64,000 bases of DNA from Millisia brevis NBRC 105863 (GCF_001552615.1 NZ_BCRN01000008.1:186001-250000); one strand, 5' to 3'. Positions 53,101-61,789 are shown, counted from the stretch's first letter. The notes: generated by a model not told the origin, from the sequence alone. A program made the numbers and translations.

Positions 53101-54140
53101 ACGACCGCGAGATCCCACCCGTCGAGCGGATAGCCGATCCGGATCGGGGCGTCGTGGCTCAACTCCGCGGCGCAGGCCACGACGGTCGCCTCGGTGGGAC
53201 CGTAGGTATTCCACACCTCGCGGGTGTCGTTGACCAGGCGATTTGCCAGCTCCGGGGGACAGGCTTCACCACCGAAGATCAGCAGCCGGACGTTGTCGAG
53301 GGCCTCGGCCGGCCACAGCGCCGCCAGCGTCGGGACCGTCGAGACGATCGAGATATCGCGCGCGACCAGCCAGGGGCCGAGATCCATGCCCGAGCGAACG
53401 AGCGAGCGCGGCGCCGGCACCAGGCAGGCGCCGTTGCGCCAGGCGAGCCACATCTCCTCGCAGGACGCGTCGAAGGCCACCGACAGGCCGGCGAGCACGC
53501 GGTCGCCGGGGCCGATCGGATCGTCGGCGAGGAACATCCGCGCCTCGGCGTCGACGAAGGCGGCGGCGTTGCGGTGGGTGACGGCAACACCCTTGGGCAC
53601 CCCGGTCGAACCGGAGGTGAAGATGATCCAGGCGTCGTCGCCGATATCGGGTTGCTCCGGGTACGGGGAGTCGACGCGGCGGGAGCGTTTGGCGCCGGGG
53701 CCCGGTTCGAGTCCGCTGCCGGTCAGGATCGCGGCGACCTTCGCCTCACCGAAGACGGTACGAGCCCGTTCGTCGGGGTCGTCGGCGTCGACCGGAACGT
53801 AGGCGGCTCCGGCTTCCAGGATCGACAGGATGCCGGCGTAGAGGTCGTAGGTGCCCGAGGAAATACGCACCCCGACCCGGTCGCCGCGGCGCACCCCCTT
53901 GCCATGCAACCACGTTGCGCCCGAAGCGATGTCCTCGACCAATTCGCCGTAGGTGACCACTTTGGTGCCGTCGTCGATCGCCGGCGCGTCGGGATGACGT
54001 AAGGCGGTGTCGTGCAGGATATCCAGCAGGGTGCGTGGTGGTGGAGCTTCCGAGGATCGCAGGTACCGCTCCGGTACACCGCTTGGGCGTTCGGTTGCGT
54101 CCGACTCCGATGGAGCTGTCAACGCGAGCGTCCTCCTCAT
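50181..54140 (-). CDS. Pls/PosA-family non-ribosomal peptide synthetase
   Basis: A single-module membrane synthetase, 1319 residues. An adenylation domain fills about 35-520 (IIFTSGSTGVPKGVAVTH, FDASCEEMWLAWRNG, NTYGPTEATVV, YRSGDLVRLDPEG, KTSGKVDRDAL), then a carrier domain (DFFSSGGGSLS, phosphopantetheine Ser, about 570). After that come about six helices between left-handed beta-helix segments (GARIGRDVDLHTL, GAKIGKNVEAST, GATIGRSVWCES). This is the architecture of epsilon-poly-lysine synthetase and PosA relatives, where the beta-helix domains join monomers into a polymer. I chose ATG at 54140; the upstream frame lacks family features. It is coupled to an M1 peptidase. Confidence 0.9.
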   Translation of the reverse strand: MRRTLALTAPSESDATERPSGVPERYLRSSEAPPPRTLLDILHDTALRHPDAPAIDDGTKVVTYGELVEDIASGATWLHGKGVRRGDRVGVRISSGTYDLYAGILSILEAGAAYVPVDADDPDERARTVFGEAKVAAILTGSGLEPGPGAKRSRRVDSPYPEQPDIGDDAWIIFTSGSTGVPKGVAVTHRNAAAFVDAEARMFLADDPIGPGDRVLAGLSVAFDASCEEMWLAWRNGACLVPAPRSLVRSGMDLGPWLVARDISIVSTVPTLAALWPAEALDNVRLLIFGGEACPPELANRLVNDTREVWNTYGPTEATVVACAAELSHDAPIRIGYPLDGWDLAVVDTDGNPVAEGEAGELVIGGVGLARYLDPAKDREKYAPLETLGWERAYRSGDLVRLDPEGLIFQGRADDQVKIGGRRIELGEVDAALQDLPGVNAGATAVRRTPGGTPLLVGYISSTDIKFDLPLARERLAKRLPATMVPQLALVDELPTKTSGKVDRDALPWPLPRSTVREGGTPLTATQQWIADLWQDVLGVPVDDADTDFFSSGGGSLSAAQLVARLRERHPEVTVADLYDHPRLEALASMLDAMTPVEAAPPREVALMSRGWRSAQVGVTVLLTTLTGIQWVTWLGLCSVVFDAVAGAPPWLPVMPWPAVLILFIIFITPPGRMAQSVLGSRLLLRGVQPGDYPRGGSLHLRLWTATRLTDASGASNLSAAPWMVYYARALGARIGRDVDLHTLPPVTGLLEIADGAAIEPEVDLSGWWIDGDILRVGAITIEPDVTVGARSTLLPGAHIRRGAEVEAGSAVIGRVKADQRWAGSPARRVGRAKHSWPQRRPPRGLFWVPIFGLTSLLLSGLPMIGIGAAVVLLGWSVRDTESLSAAALRGLLLLPVMTAVALLVYAVITVIAVRLLGLGLRPGYHPVRSRMGWQVWATERLMDSARTFLFPLYAALLTPIWLRLLGAKIGKNVEASTVLMVPRFTTVGDGAFLADDTMIAGYELGGGWMRLEEAKVGKRAFLGNSGMTAPGRRVPKNGLVAVLSAAPSKAKAGTSWLGSPPVRLRRTADEVDAERTFDPPRKLKIQRALVETCRLTALLATFGIGLGVLAAMTWVVDTIGWFAACLLSGLVLLAAGAVAAGLSVLAKRLVVGTIGIEQHPLWSAFVWRNEVSDAFVETVAAPWFARAAEGTPVLNLWLRWMGATIGRSVWCESYWLPEADLVTLEDGATVNRGCVVQTHLFHDRVMAMDTVVLERGATLGPHCVALPASRLGESATVGPASLVMRGDVVPASTRWQGNPIAPWAQERDAAEQQMESTT

Positions 54141-54425
54141 AGGTGTTCCTGTTTCCGACCACCATCGATCTTCCCTCGAGTCGGGCGATGCTCGCTCGTC
54201 CGCTCCGGGTCGATTCGTAGTTGTGACCGGTGAGGGTGGTCTCAGGCGGTGCCCCACCCGGCCACGGACGGCCTCGTTTCGGGTGCATACGGCCACCGCG
54301 GGTATCCTGCGCCTAGCTTGCCCGGCGTTCACCGAGCGATCGGCCACATCGGCTGCAGCCTTCGCGATGAGTCCGGGCGCGTGGGGTTTCGACTCCGCGA
54401 CGAGTTGCTGATCCGGGAGGTGTAG

Positions 54426-55028
54426 ATGCCGAAGATCGTCGACCACGATGCCAAGCGTCGCGAAATCATCCAGACGGTGTGGAGACTGATCGCCAACGAG
54501 GGTGTTGCGGCAGTCACCTCCCGCCGGATCGCCAAGGAATTCGGAAATGCCAACGGCATGCTCCTCTACTACTTCCGCAACAAGGAGGAGATGCTCACGG
54601 AAGCCTATCGGTTCGTCAACGACTCCACCGAAACCCGATTCGAACGCTGGTCACACCTGCGGGGCATCGCCGGGCTCCGGGCTTTCGTCATCGAAACGTT
54701 GCCACTCGACGAGACGCGTCTCACCGAAGCCCGCATCGTGGTCGCCTTCTGGCAGCAGGCGCAGCATCGACCTCCGCGAGCCGAGATTCACCGGGAGCTG
54801 ATGGACCGCTGGTGGAATCGACTGGCGGGCTTCCTGAACCAGGCGGTCGCCGACGGTGAAGCGCCCGGGCACCTCGACATCGAGGAATCCGCGGATCTCT
54901 TCCTGACGTTGATCACCGGGTCGCAGGCCATGGCCACACTCACACCGGAGCTTGCGACACCCGAACGGCAGGTGGCCGGGCTCGACGCCCAGATCTCGTA
55001 TATCCGCGGCGCTGCGCGCGACCGTTAG
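54426..55028 (+). CDS. TetR-family regulator (BetI-like)
   Basis: A 200-residue repressor. The helix-turn-helix IAKEFGNANGMLLYYFRNKE (about residues 35-55) and C-terminal RWWNRLAGFLNQAVADGE are close to the BetI/PksA branch. It lies divergent from the NRPS gene (285 bp between starts) and convergent with the APC permease gene, which a hairpin terminator separates. Either could be its target. Confidence 0.87.
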   Translation: MPKIVDHDAKRREIIQTVWRLIANEGVAAVTSRRIAKEFGNANGMLLYYFRNKEEMLTEAYRFVNDSTETRFERWSHLRGIAGLRAFVIETLPLDETRLTEARIVVAFWQQAQHRPPRAEIHRELMDRWWNRLAGFLNQAVADGEAPGHLDIEESADLFLTLITGSQAMATLTPELATPERQVAGLDAQISYIRGAARDR

Positions 55029-55036
55029 GGGACGCC

Positions 55037-55072
55037 GCGGGCGGGCGATCACGAAGCCGATCGCCCGCCCGC
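55037..55072. terminator. Hairpin terminator between convergent genes
   Basis: GCGGGCGGGCGATC pairs perfectly with GATCGCCCGCCCGC around an 8-nt loop, in the 85-bp gap between the TetR and APC permease genes. It has no T-run, so its strength rests on the GC-rich 14-bp stem. Confidence 0.7.
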
Positions 55073-55113
55073 CGCATGATCCGAGCCGCAGCATCCAGCC
55101 GCATGGTCCGAAG

Positions 55114-56574
55114 TCACACGATGCCTTGGAAACGATCCGGGTCTCGACGCTTCGCGACCTGAGCGGTGACCACCCCGAGGCAGAACAACGCCGGCGGTAT
55201 GAGCATCAGCACCGTGTTCAGCACCCGGGCATCCGCGGCCCCGGACAGCGACGAGAAGTTCAGCATCGCCGTCACCATGATGACCGCAAGGACGGCGAAG
55301 GACAGGATCGGCGCGATACCCGTTACCCAGAGCCGCCGATCCAGATCGGGATGTCGCCGGAAGAAGACGAAGATCGCCAGGCTGGTCAGCACAAAGACGA
55401 TCAGGACCGACAGTGTTCCGACGGCGATCTCCCATCCGATGAAGACGTACGGATCCAGGCCGGTCGACAGCCACGCCAAGGTGATCAGCACGCCACCGAC
55501 ACTGGTGACCAGTGATGCGATGTAGGGCGACTTGTGATCGGCATGAACATAGGTCAGCTGGAGCGGTAGAACCGAATGACCCATCGAATGCAGATAGCGC
55601 GCGATGATGTTGTGGTAGGCCAGAACACAGGCGAACATCGACGTGATCGCCAAGAGCTGGACCGACTGGGAGAACACCGATCCGACCCAGATGTCGGCGG
55701 TCTCGTAGAACAGCGAGAACTGGCGATCGGGTTCCTGTGCAAGAAGTTCCGAGATTCCGCGGGTACCCCATGCCTGCGCGAGGGCCCAGGTGGAGATGCT
55801 GTAGAAGACCGCGGCGCTGATCAGGGTGATGTAGATGGCCCGCGGGATGGTCCGCTCGGGATCGCGCGCTTCGTCGCGAAACAGAGCCGTCGCCTCGAAC
55901 CCGAGTCCCACACTGAAACCGATGAGCAGACTGATGGCGATCGGTGCCGAGAACAGGACATCCGGCGCCAGGTGCCCGGTCAACGAGATTCCCTCCGGGC
56001 CGCCGCCTCGAGCGACCACGGCCACGTTGATGACCATGATGACCAGGACCTCGAGAAGCAGCACGATCGCGAGGACCTTGGCGTTGACGTCGACTTCCTG
56101 ATAGCCGAGCCAGCCCACCAGCGCGATCATCAGAAATACCCAGACGTACCACGGCAACGTGACGGCATTTTCACCGAAGAAGGACACGAGAGTCTCGTTG
56201 ATGGTCAGCCCCATGAGCGTGTAGACGAAGCTCTGGAAGATGAAGTATCCACCCATTGCGGTGAACCCGGCACCGACTCCTATCGATCGGCCCAAGGCGG
56301 CGGCTACGTACGAGTAGAAGGCGCCCGCTTTCGGAACATAGCGCGACATCGCCGCGAATCCGCCGGCGAACAACAGCAGAAGCATAGGTGCGACGAAATA
56401 GGTCGCCGACATTCCGGCGCCATTGGCGTTCGCCATATTGGTGGGGGTGGAGACCATGATGGTCAGTGGTGCGGCGGCCGCGACAACGATGAAGACGATC
56501 GCGAGGGGTCCCAGGGAACCCTGGAGGCGACCGGATCCGCCTTCCTGTGTCTGTTTCAATTCTGCATCGGACAT
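55114..56574 (-). CDS. APC-family amino acid/amine permease
   Basis: An importer of 486 residues and 12 helices. The N-terminal LQGSLGPLAIVFIVVAAAAP and SRYVPKAGAFYSYVAAALG (helix 2-3) are the amino acid-polyamine-organocation signature; FSVGLGFEATALFRDEARDP is the conserved helix 6-7 stretch. It is the last gene on this strand of the amine/aromatic cluster, so it most likely brings the amine or amino acid substrate into the cell. ATG at 56574. Confidence 0.92.
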   Translation of the reverse strand: MSDAELKQTQEGGSGRLQGSLGPLAIVFIVVAAAAPLTIMVSTPTNMANANGAGMSATYFVAPMLLLLFAGGFAAMSRYVPKAGAFYSYVAAALGRSIGVGAGFTAMGGYFIFQSFVYTLMGLTINETLVSFFGENAVTLPWYVWVFLMIALVGWLGYQEVDVNAKVLAIVLLLEVLVIMVINVAVVARGGGPEGISLTGHLAPDVLFSAPIAISLLIGFSVGLGFEATALFRDEARDPERTIPRAIYITLISAAVFYSISTWALAQAWGTRGISELLAQEPDRQFSLFYETADIWVGSVFSQSVQLLAITSMFACVLAYHNIIARYLHSMGHSVLPLQLTYVHADHKSPYIASLVTSVGGVLITLAWLSTGLDPYVFIGWEIAVGTLSVLIVFVLTSLAIFVFFRRHPDLDRRLWVTGIAPILSFAVLAVIMVTAMLNFSSLSGAADARVLNTVLMLIPPALFCLGVVTAQVAKRRDPDRFQGIV

Positions 56575-56684
56575 GGTTTCTCCCAGAAGGTTTGTGCGCG
56601 TAAGGATTGTGAGCGGAATGATCGCCGGTAGTGATGGGGAGCGCAGGGTGCGTCATTGAAACCCTCCGGTGGGACAGCCGATTT

Positions 56685-57476
56685 TCAGAGCGCAGGTCGG
56701 TTCAGTTCGAGGACTTTGAATTCGCCGCCTTGCGGATCGACGACGACTCCCCAGATACCGAAACTCAGTTCGTTGTCGGCAGTGTTCACCGAGCCTGCGG
56801 CCTGCTTCGCGCCGGAGAGTGCCGCGGTCTGATCCGATACGACGAACCACGGCAGCCAATGCGGCGGAAGAAATGCACGCGCTTCCTCGGAGACCTCGTA
56901 GGCGCCGCGCAGGGCCAGGCCTGCACTGTTGCGGAAGAAGTGAATTCCGTGGTCGAGGTAGTCGATCGTATTTCCGGGGAAGAGCGCATCCTGGAAGGTG
57001 ATCTGGGCGTCGATATCGTGGTTCGTCGGATCAACCAAGACCATCCGGCCGAGTTGCGCCGATACCGGTACGGCCGCGCCGGGGGGAAGCTCGGCCAGGC
57101 CGAATCGGGCACCGAACGGATCCACCAGCTCTGCCGCCCGACCCGCGATGACGATGTCGTGCGGGAGATCGATGACCTGCGCGCCTGCGGCGACGGCGCG
57201 CTCGACCGTTGCGTCGAGGTCATCGGTGCCGAGGAATACCCGCCAACCGATCTCCTCGTCGGGATAGTCGGAGTTCACGGAGACTCCGGCAACATAGTCG
57301 GAGTTCACGGAGACTCCGGCGGCAATTGAGTTGTCCGCGTGGAGAAGTCCGCGGTTGCCGTTCATCTCCAGGGTCAATCCGAGCACGGTGGAGTAGAACT
57401 CCGGTATTCCGTCGAGCGACCGGATGCGCAGTTCCTGCCATACCGAGGCCCCGATGGGGTAGTCGATCGTCGACAT
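56685..57476 (-). CDS. VOC-family protein, two domains
   Basis: A 263-residue protein with tandem vicinal-oxygen-chelate halves, like M. tuberculosis TB27.3/CFP30B. Half 1 starts ASVWQELRIRSLDGIPEFYS and contains DDLDATVERAVAAGAQVI; half 2 ends WGVVVDPQGGEFKVLELNRP. The usual metal ligands of ring-cleaving dioxygenases (His, His, Glu) are not in place, so ring cleavage is unlikely. A 10-residue insert is present in duplicate (AGVSVNSDY twice), caused by a 30-bp tandem repeat. ATG at 57476; the frame is open to 57644 without resemblance. Role unclear. Confidence 0.75.
   Translation of the reverse strand: MSTIDYPIGASVWQELRIRSLDGIPEFYSTVLGLTLEMNGNRGLLHADNSIAAGVSVNSDYVAGVSVNSDYPDEEIGWRVFLGTDDLDATVERAVAAGAQVIDLPHDIVIAGRAAELVDPFGARFGLAELPPGAAVPVSAQLGRMVLVDPTNHDIDAQITFQDALFPGNTIDYLDHGIHFFRNSAGLALRGAYEVSEEARAFLPPHWLPWFVVSDQTAALSGAKQAAGSVNTADNELSFGIWGVVVDPQGGEFKVLELNRPAL
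57264..57323. repeat. 30-bp in-frame tandem duplication
   Basis: Two consecutive 30-bp units (57264-57293, 57294-57323) share their first 27 bases exactly. They duplicate ten residues within the VOC gene without breaking the frame. Near-identity implies a recent event. Confidence 0.9.
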
Positions 57477-57519
57477 ATTCGGTTTTGCCTTTCTCGATGG
57501 GTTCGGTTCGATGGCGGGG

Positions 57520-58848
57520 TCAGTCGATCGGCGGCGGGCCCTCGAAGTGGAACTGCATGGCCGGCGCGGCGAAGAACTGGAATTGATCGGTCCGTCCGAC
57601 CGTGGTCCAGATGTCGCGGAAGTATCGCTGCATCTTCTGGCCATCGGCCGAGAAGCCGGTACCGGCGGTGCGAATGAGTTCCTGCAACGACTCCCAGACG
57701 AGTTCCTCGACCACGAAGTAGGCGTTGTTCAGTCGCATCGAACGGGCGGCGTCGAAGGCATACTCGCGTTCCACCAGTTGTCGCGCGAATTCCTCGTATT
57801 GCCGTCCCGAGTGGACCAGCGCCGCGCCGGCGGTGTCGACTCGCGCCATCGCCATGCCCAGGACCCTGCGCCAATCATCGGCGTCGGCCCGGCGCGCACC
57901 ATTGGGATCGAAGGGAGCCTTCGTGGTGCGAATGATGCGCTCGTACTCGTCGATCGCGGCGTACCCCAGGCCGACGGAAACCGCGGCGACCTCGCCCTCT
58001 GCGAACCCGAAGAAGACACCGGAGTAGGTAGGGTTCCGGTGGACGCCGTACCCGACCGCGGGGGACGTGGCCTCCGAGGTCCAGTTCTCCTCCGAGACAT
58101 GGTGGAACGGCACGAACGCCTTGTCGATCCGGATTCCGTTCGACCCGCTGCCCCGCATGCCGATGACCCGGCCCCAGTCGTCGAGAACGGTGTAGTCGTC
58201 CCGCTCGACCACCGCCCATGCCCGAAACTCCGGGCGCTCGTCGGTTGCCGGCACGGTGATGACCGGAAAGAAGTGCGTCGAATAGGGCGCGCCCGAGCAG
58301 TATCGCCAGGTACCCGAAATGAGGTAGCCGCCCTCCACCCGTTCGACGGTGGATTCGATCGGATTACCGGACGACGGACCGATCATGTAGTCGTTGGCTC
58401 CGAAGATCTCCGATTGCGCCTCCTCGTTCCAGTACGACGCGAGCGTCAAGCTGTGCGCCACCGACAGCGACAGACACCATGCGGTCGAGGGGCACCCGCG
58501 CGCGACCTCCGCGATCACCGCGAAGAACGCCGGAATGCCCAACTCGGAGCCACCGAACTTCTGCGGCGCGAGCACGGAGTACAGACCGTGTTCGATGAAG
58601 TAGTCGTGCACGTCGGGGGCGTACTGGCCGGCCTCCTCGGTTGCTGCCTGACGCTCTCGGAGCAGTGGCCGCAAGGTGCGGACCGCCTCCAGGATCCGGG
58701 TAAGTTCGCTGCGCACCCGCGGGTCGGAGTCGGTAACCGGAGTCAGTGAATAGGGGCCGGACAGGCCGGGTTCCTCGAGCATCGGGGGAGTGGTCGCCGT
58801 GACGCCGGTGGCCATCGGCACTGCGGTTGTGACTTTTGCGCGAGACAT
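57520..58848 (-). CDS. Acyl-CoA dehydrogenase-fold flavin monooxygenase
   Basis: A 442-residue protein with the acyl-CoA dehydrogenase fold, of the group-D flavin monooxygenase type (HsaA, DszC and indole-type oxygenases). N-terminal helical domain (about 45-150: ARGCPSTAWCLSLSVAHSLT), beta domain with ISGTWRYCSGAPYSTHFF, and C-terminal helical bundle (RRVLGMAMARVDTAGAALVH). The catalytic Glu of true acyl-CoA dehydrogenases is not evident. It likely uses reduced flavin from the neighbouring reductase to hydroxylate or otherwise oxygenate a ring. It starts 10 bp after the reductase gene. Confidence 0.85.
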   Translation of the reverse strand: MSRAKVTTAVPMATGVTATTPPMLEEPGLSGPYSLTPVTDSDPRVRSELTRILEAVRTLRPLLRERQAATEEAGQYAPDVHDYFIEHGLYSVLAPQKFGGSELGIPAFFAVIAEVARGCPSTAWCLSLSVAHSLTLASYWNEEAQSEIFGANDYMIGPSSGNPIESTVERVEGGYLISGTWRYCSGAPYSTHFFPVITVPATDERPEFRAWAVVERDDYTVLDDWGRVIGMRGSGSNGIRIDKAFVPFHHVSEENWTSEATSPAVGYGVHRNPTYSGVFFGFAEGEVAAVSVGLGYAAIDEYERIIRTTKAPFDPNGARRADADDWRRVLGMAMARVDTAGAALVHSGRQYEEFARQLVEREYAFDAARSMRLNNAYFVVEELVWESLQELIRTAGTGFSADGQKMQRYFRDIWTTVGRTDQFQFFAAPAMQFHFEGPPPID

Positions 58849-58858
58849 CTTTCTCTCC

Positions 58859-60061
58859 TCAGACTTTCGGTGTGTGATCGGTGGAGGTTGTTCCGCCGAT
58901 TTGTCGAGTCAGGGCGTCGGCGGTTGCCAGGGCCCGTGCGAGGACGTCCTCGAAGGAAGGGGCGCCCGGATGCCGGGAGAACCCGCTGATCACGAGTTCG
59001 AAGGCGGCGTACCCGAGGTGGTCGAAGACCGGAACCTGAATCGAGCTGATGTCACCGTGGGCGATACTCGGGTCGATCGTTCGCCGCACATCGGTGACCA
59101 CCCCGTTCCAGACGTCGGCGAGCTCCGATCGGCTCGAGGCCGGGTCGAGCGCAATACGATCGAACCGTTCGGCCATGGTGCTTCCGACGGAGATCGCGTA
59201 GCCGCGCTGCTGTACCGAGGCGAGAAGCTCGGCGATGAACGGACGGTCGACCGCGCCGATCAGGTGACGCGAGGTCTCGGCCCAGAGCTTCTCGCGGTCC
59301 GGATCACCCCAGGCGGCCAGCGCCGGTGCCAGCGGGGCCGCGAAGGGGAACGCTCGACCCAGTAGCGATGCGGGGTTGTTCGCGTGCACATTGGCAGCCA
59401 TCAGAACGACGACCGAGTCCTGTGCCAGGGCGGAGAGCACGCATTCCGTGCCGGTGTCGTCGGCGAGCTGCTGGATGAGCGTTCGGAAGGTCTCGGCTTG
59501 GCGAAGTTGGCCTCCGAAGCCGTGCAGGTCGAAGTTCAGCGCGGGCGCGGTGAACGACCCATAGCCGCCTTTCAGGAACAGCAGCGGCAGGCCGGCGCTC
59601 CCGTCGCCGAGTCCGAGCGAGCTGACCGCACCGAGGACGATCTTGTGATCCCCGGCCGGCATCACTTCACCGACCTCGGCCTCGAACCAGACCACGGCGT
59701 CGGCGAGCCGAAGGTTGCCCTTGTCGGTCTCCACCCATTCGCATCGGTCGAATCGATCCTCGGCACTCTGCGCGAAGGCGCGGCAGATCGCTTCGTGTTC
59801 GTATCCCAAGACGCTGGCGCAGAACGTGCCATTGCGCTGAATCTGCTGTCCGTTCCACGAGTTCGAGCCCGGCATGAAGGCGATGATCGGCGGGTCCTCC
59901 GAGACGGCGCTGAACGTCCCGACCACCATTCCGACGGGATCGCCGGAGTCGGATCGCGAGGTGATCAGGGTGACGCCGGTCGGGTACTCCCCGAGGACGG
60001 TCCGCCACCACGCCGACTTCTGCCTGCGCACCATCGATCCGGCTGTGGCGTACTCGCTCAT
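58859..60061 (-). CDS. Flavin reductase fused to an IclR-type effector domain
   Basis: Supplies reduced flavin to the adjacent oxygenases, 400 residues. Residues about 15-175 are the HpaC-type reductase: WWRTVLGEYPTGVTLITSRS, GMVVGTFSAVSEDPPIIAFM, FCASVLGYEH, and the domain end GGYGSF. Residues about 190-390 match the C-terminal ligand-binding domain of IclR regulators: TLIQQLADDTGTECVLSALA, LIGAVDRPFIAELLASVQQR, GYAISVGST and IQVPVFDHLGYAAFELVISG. There is no DNA-binding part. Binding of the aromatic substrate to this domain could control the reductase. The stop of the HpaB-type gene overlaps its ATG by four bases. Confidence 0.85.
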   Translation of the reverse strand: MSEYATAGSMVRRQKSAWWRTVLGEYPTGVTLITSRSDSGDPVGMVVGTFSAVSEDPPIIAFMPGSNSWNGQQIQRNGTFCASVLGYEHEAICRAFAQSAEDRFDRCEWVETDKGNLRLADAVVWFEAEVGEVMPAGDHKIVLGAVSSLGLGDGSAGLPLLFLKGGYGSFTAPALNFDLHGFGGQLRQAETFRTLIQQLADDTGTECVLSALAQDSVVVLMAANVHANNPASLLGRAFPFAAPLAPALAAWGDPDREKLWAETSRHLIGAVDRPFIAELLASVQQRGYAISVGSTMAERFDRIALDPASSRSELADVWNGVVTDVRRTIDPSIAHGDISSIQVPVFDHLGYAAFELVISGFSRHPGAPSFEDVLARALATADALTRQIGGTTSTDHTPKV

Positions 60062-61653
60062 CGCGGATCACCCGCGGGAGCAAGGGAATTCACCGGATCG
60101 GAGCCGATGCGGCTCACGTCGGTCGGATTGGTGAGTCGGCCGGTCTTGAATCCGCTGAGGTCGTAGGAGTCCATGAACACCTCGGCTCGCTTGCGGCTGC
60201 CGGCGAGGTAGCCGTCCTGCTCCGCGAGCGACAGGATGTCCAGGTAGGTCTTCTCCGGTTGCCCCCAGTAGTTGAGCTCGTACAGCTCGTGCCGCGCCCC
60301 GAATTCGCTCCCGATGGAATCCCAGAGCGCCTTCATCACCTTGGAGCGATCCATCGCGGTGAGCCCATTGGAGCCCCGCATGAAACGGTCGAGGTCCCGC
60401 TTGATCTCCGGGACCTGGAAGTCCACCGCGTTCGAGTTCAGATAGATCAACCCGGAGGCGATAATCGTCTCGATGATCTGCCGCATCCGGCTGTAGAGAC
60501 CGGGGGCGGCCGCCGCGTAGGCCAGCGCGTACTGGGTATTGGGCACCATGCTGCCGCCGAATCCCGGTGCGGCCTCCTGGATCATCGCGTCGCGCAGGGC
60601 CGCCGCGATATTGCGGAAGGCGATGATCTCGCCGAATTGTGCTTGTACACCACGGAATCCACCGGCGCCGGTCACATCGAGTGCCTTGCTGACCAGCCCG
60701 ATGATGAAATCGAGCTTGACCTCCAGGCGGGTCGATGCCTGGAATGCGGCGCGCGGGCCCCAACTGTACGACCCTACGTTGAACTCCTCGATCTTCTTGG
60801 TGTCGTAGATCAGGACGTTCTCCCAGGGGATGAAGGCCCGATCGAAGACCAGGATGGCGTCGTTCTCGTCGAACCGGCTCGACAGGGGGTAGTCGAACGG
60901 GCTTGCCGCCGCCGAGGCCGCGAACTCGTACGAGTGACGTGAATAGAGCTTGACGCCGGAGCCGTTCATGGGGGCCATGAAGATGAGGGCGAACTCCTTC
61001 TTCCCGAGCGCAGCCCCGAAATGTGAGACGAAACAGTACTGAGTCAGGGCTGCGCCGGTGGCGACCACCTTTGCGCCACTGACGATCAGGCCGCCGTCGA
61101 CCTCCTCGTCGACGTGAACGAAGACGTCCTTGACCTGCTCGACGCCTTTGGCGCGATCGACCGGCGGGTGCACGATCGCGTGGCCGACGTGCAGAACCTC
61201 CTCCTGGACGCGGGTGTACCAGTAGCGCGCGTTGTCGGCGAACTCGCCGAAGAACTCCGGGTCGGCGCCCAGGGTGGCGATCATGCTGGCCTTGTAGTCG
61301 GGCGTACGCCCCATCCAGCCGCAGGTCTGACGCTGCCAGGCGCGGATGGCCTCGCGCCCCTCTACGAGATCCTCCTTGGTGTGCGGGACTTTGAAGAACG
61401 CGTGGGTGAATCCGCCGCTTCCGGTATCGGTCGGCACCACGATCTCGCCGTTGGTGGCACCGTCGTGCAGGCTGTCGTAGAGCCCGGAGATGGTGGCGGC
61501 CGAATTCCGGTATGCCGGATGGGAAGTCACGTCTTCGATGCGCTTGCCGTAGATGTATACCTCGCGGTCGTCACGCAGGCTCGCCAGGTATTCCTCTCCG
61601 GTCTGTGGTCGAGTGCTGCTGCCCGAAGCAATAGTCGGGTGCCGAGTAGACAT
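60058..61653 (-). CDS. HpaB-type flavin-dependent aromatic monooxygenase
   Basis: Large oxygenase of a two-component system, adding hydroxyl ortho to a phenolic group with reduced FAD. The 531-residue protein has the family landmarks EEYLASLRDDREVYIYGKRI near the N-terminus, TGAALTQYCFVSHFGAALGK, DRAFIPWENVLIYDTKK and the C-terminal GFRGVQAQFGEIIAFRNIAA helix. Known relatives hydroxylate 4-hydroxyphenylacetate, phenol or chlorophenols; I cannot tell which here. First gene of the minus-strand operon, with operators at 61790 and 61894 upstream. The reductase gene overlaps its end. Confidence 0.9.
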   Translation of the reverse strand: MSTRHPTIASGSSTRPQTGEEYLASLRDDREVYIYGKRIEDVTSHPAYRNSAATISGLYDSLHDGATNGEIVVPTDTGSGGFTHAFFKVPHTKEDLVEGREAIRAWQRQTCGWMGRTPDYKASMIATLGADPEFFGEFADNARYWYTRVQEEVLHVGHAIVHPPVDRAKGVEQVKDVFVHVDEEVDGGLIVSGAKVVATGAALTQYCFVSHFGAALGKKEFALIFMAPMNGSGVKLYSRHSYEFAASAAASPFDYPLSSRFDENDAILVFDRAFIPWENVLIYDTKKIEEFNVGSYSWGPRAAFQASTRLEVKLDFIIGLVSKALDVTGAGGFRGVQAQFGEIIAFRNIAAALRDAMIQEAAPGFGGSMVPNTQYALAYAAAAPGLYSRMRQIIETIIASGLIYLNSNAVDFQVPEIKRDLDRFMRGSNGLTAMDRSKVMKALWDSIGSEFGARHELYELNYWGQPEKTYLDILSLAEQDGYLAGSRKRAEVFMDSYDLSGFKTGRLTNPTDVSRIGSDPVNSLAPAGDPR

Positions 61654-61789
61654 AAGGGTTCTCCTGGAATCGTCGGTTGCGCAGATGGCTGGGAGGGCGC
61701 GAACTCGCCTCTTCGCGATTCGTGTCGGACGACAGTGCTGCGGTTCGCCCGCGGCCGGGCGGGTTGCCGGGCGGACGCTCCGCTTCGAT

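Noticed and set aside
50151-54002. A 1283-codon plus-strand open frame
   Set aside because: It is the antisense of the Pls/PosA synthetase gene; composition is low-complexity and no motif is present.
56685-57476. Extradiol ring-cleavage dioxygenase
   Set aside because: The length and VOC halves fit, but the His-His-Glu iron ligands are not found where expected; TB27.3-type resemblance is better.
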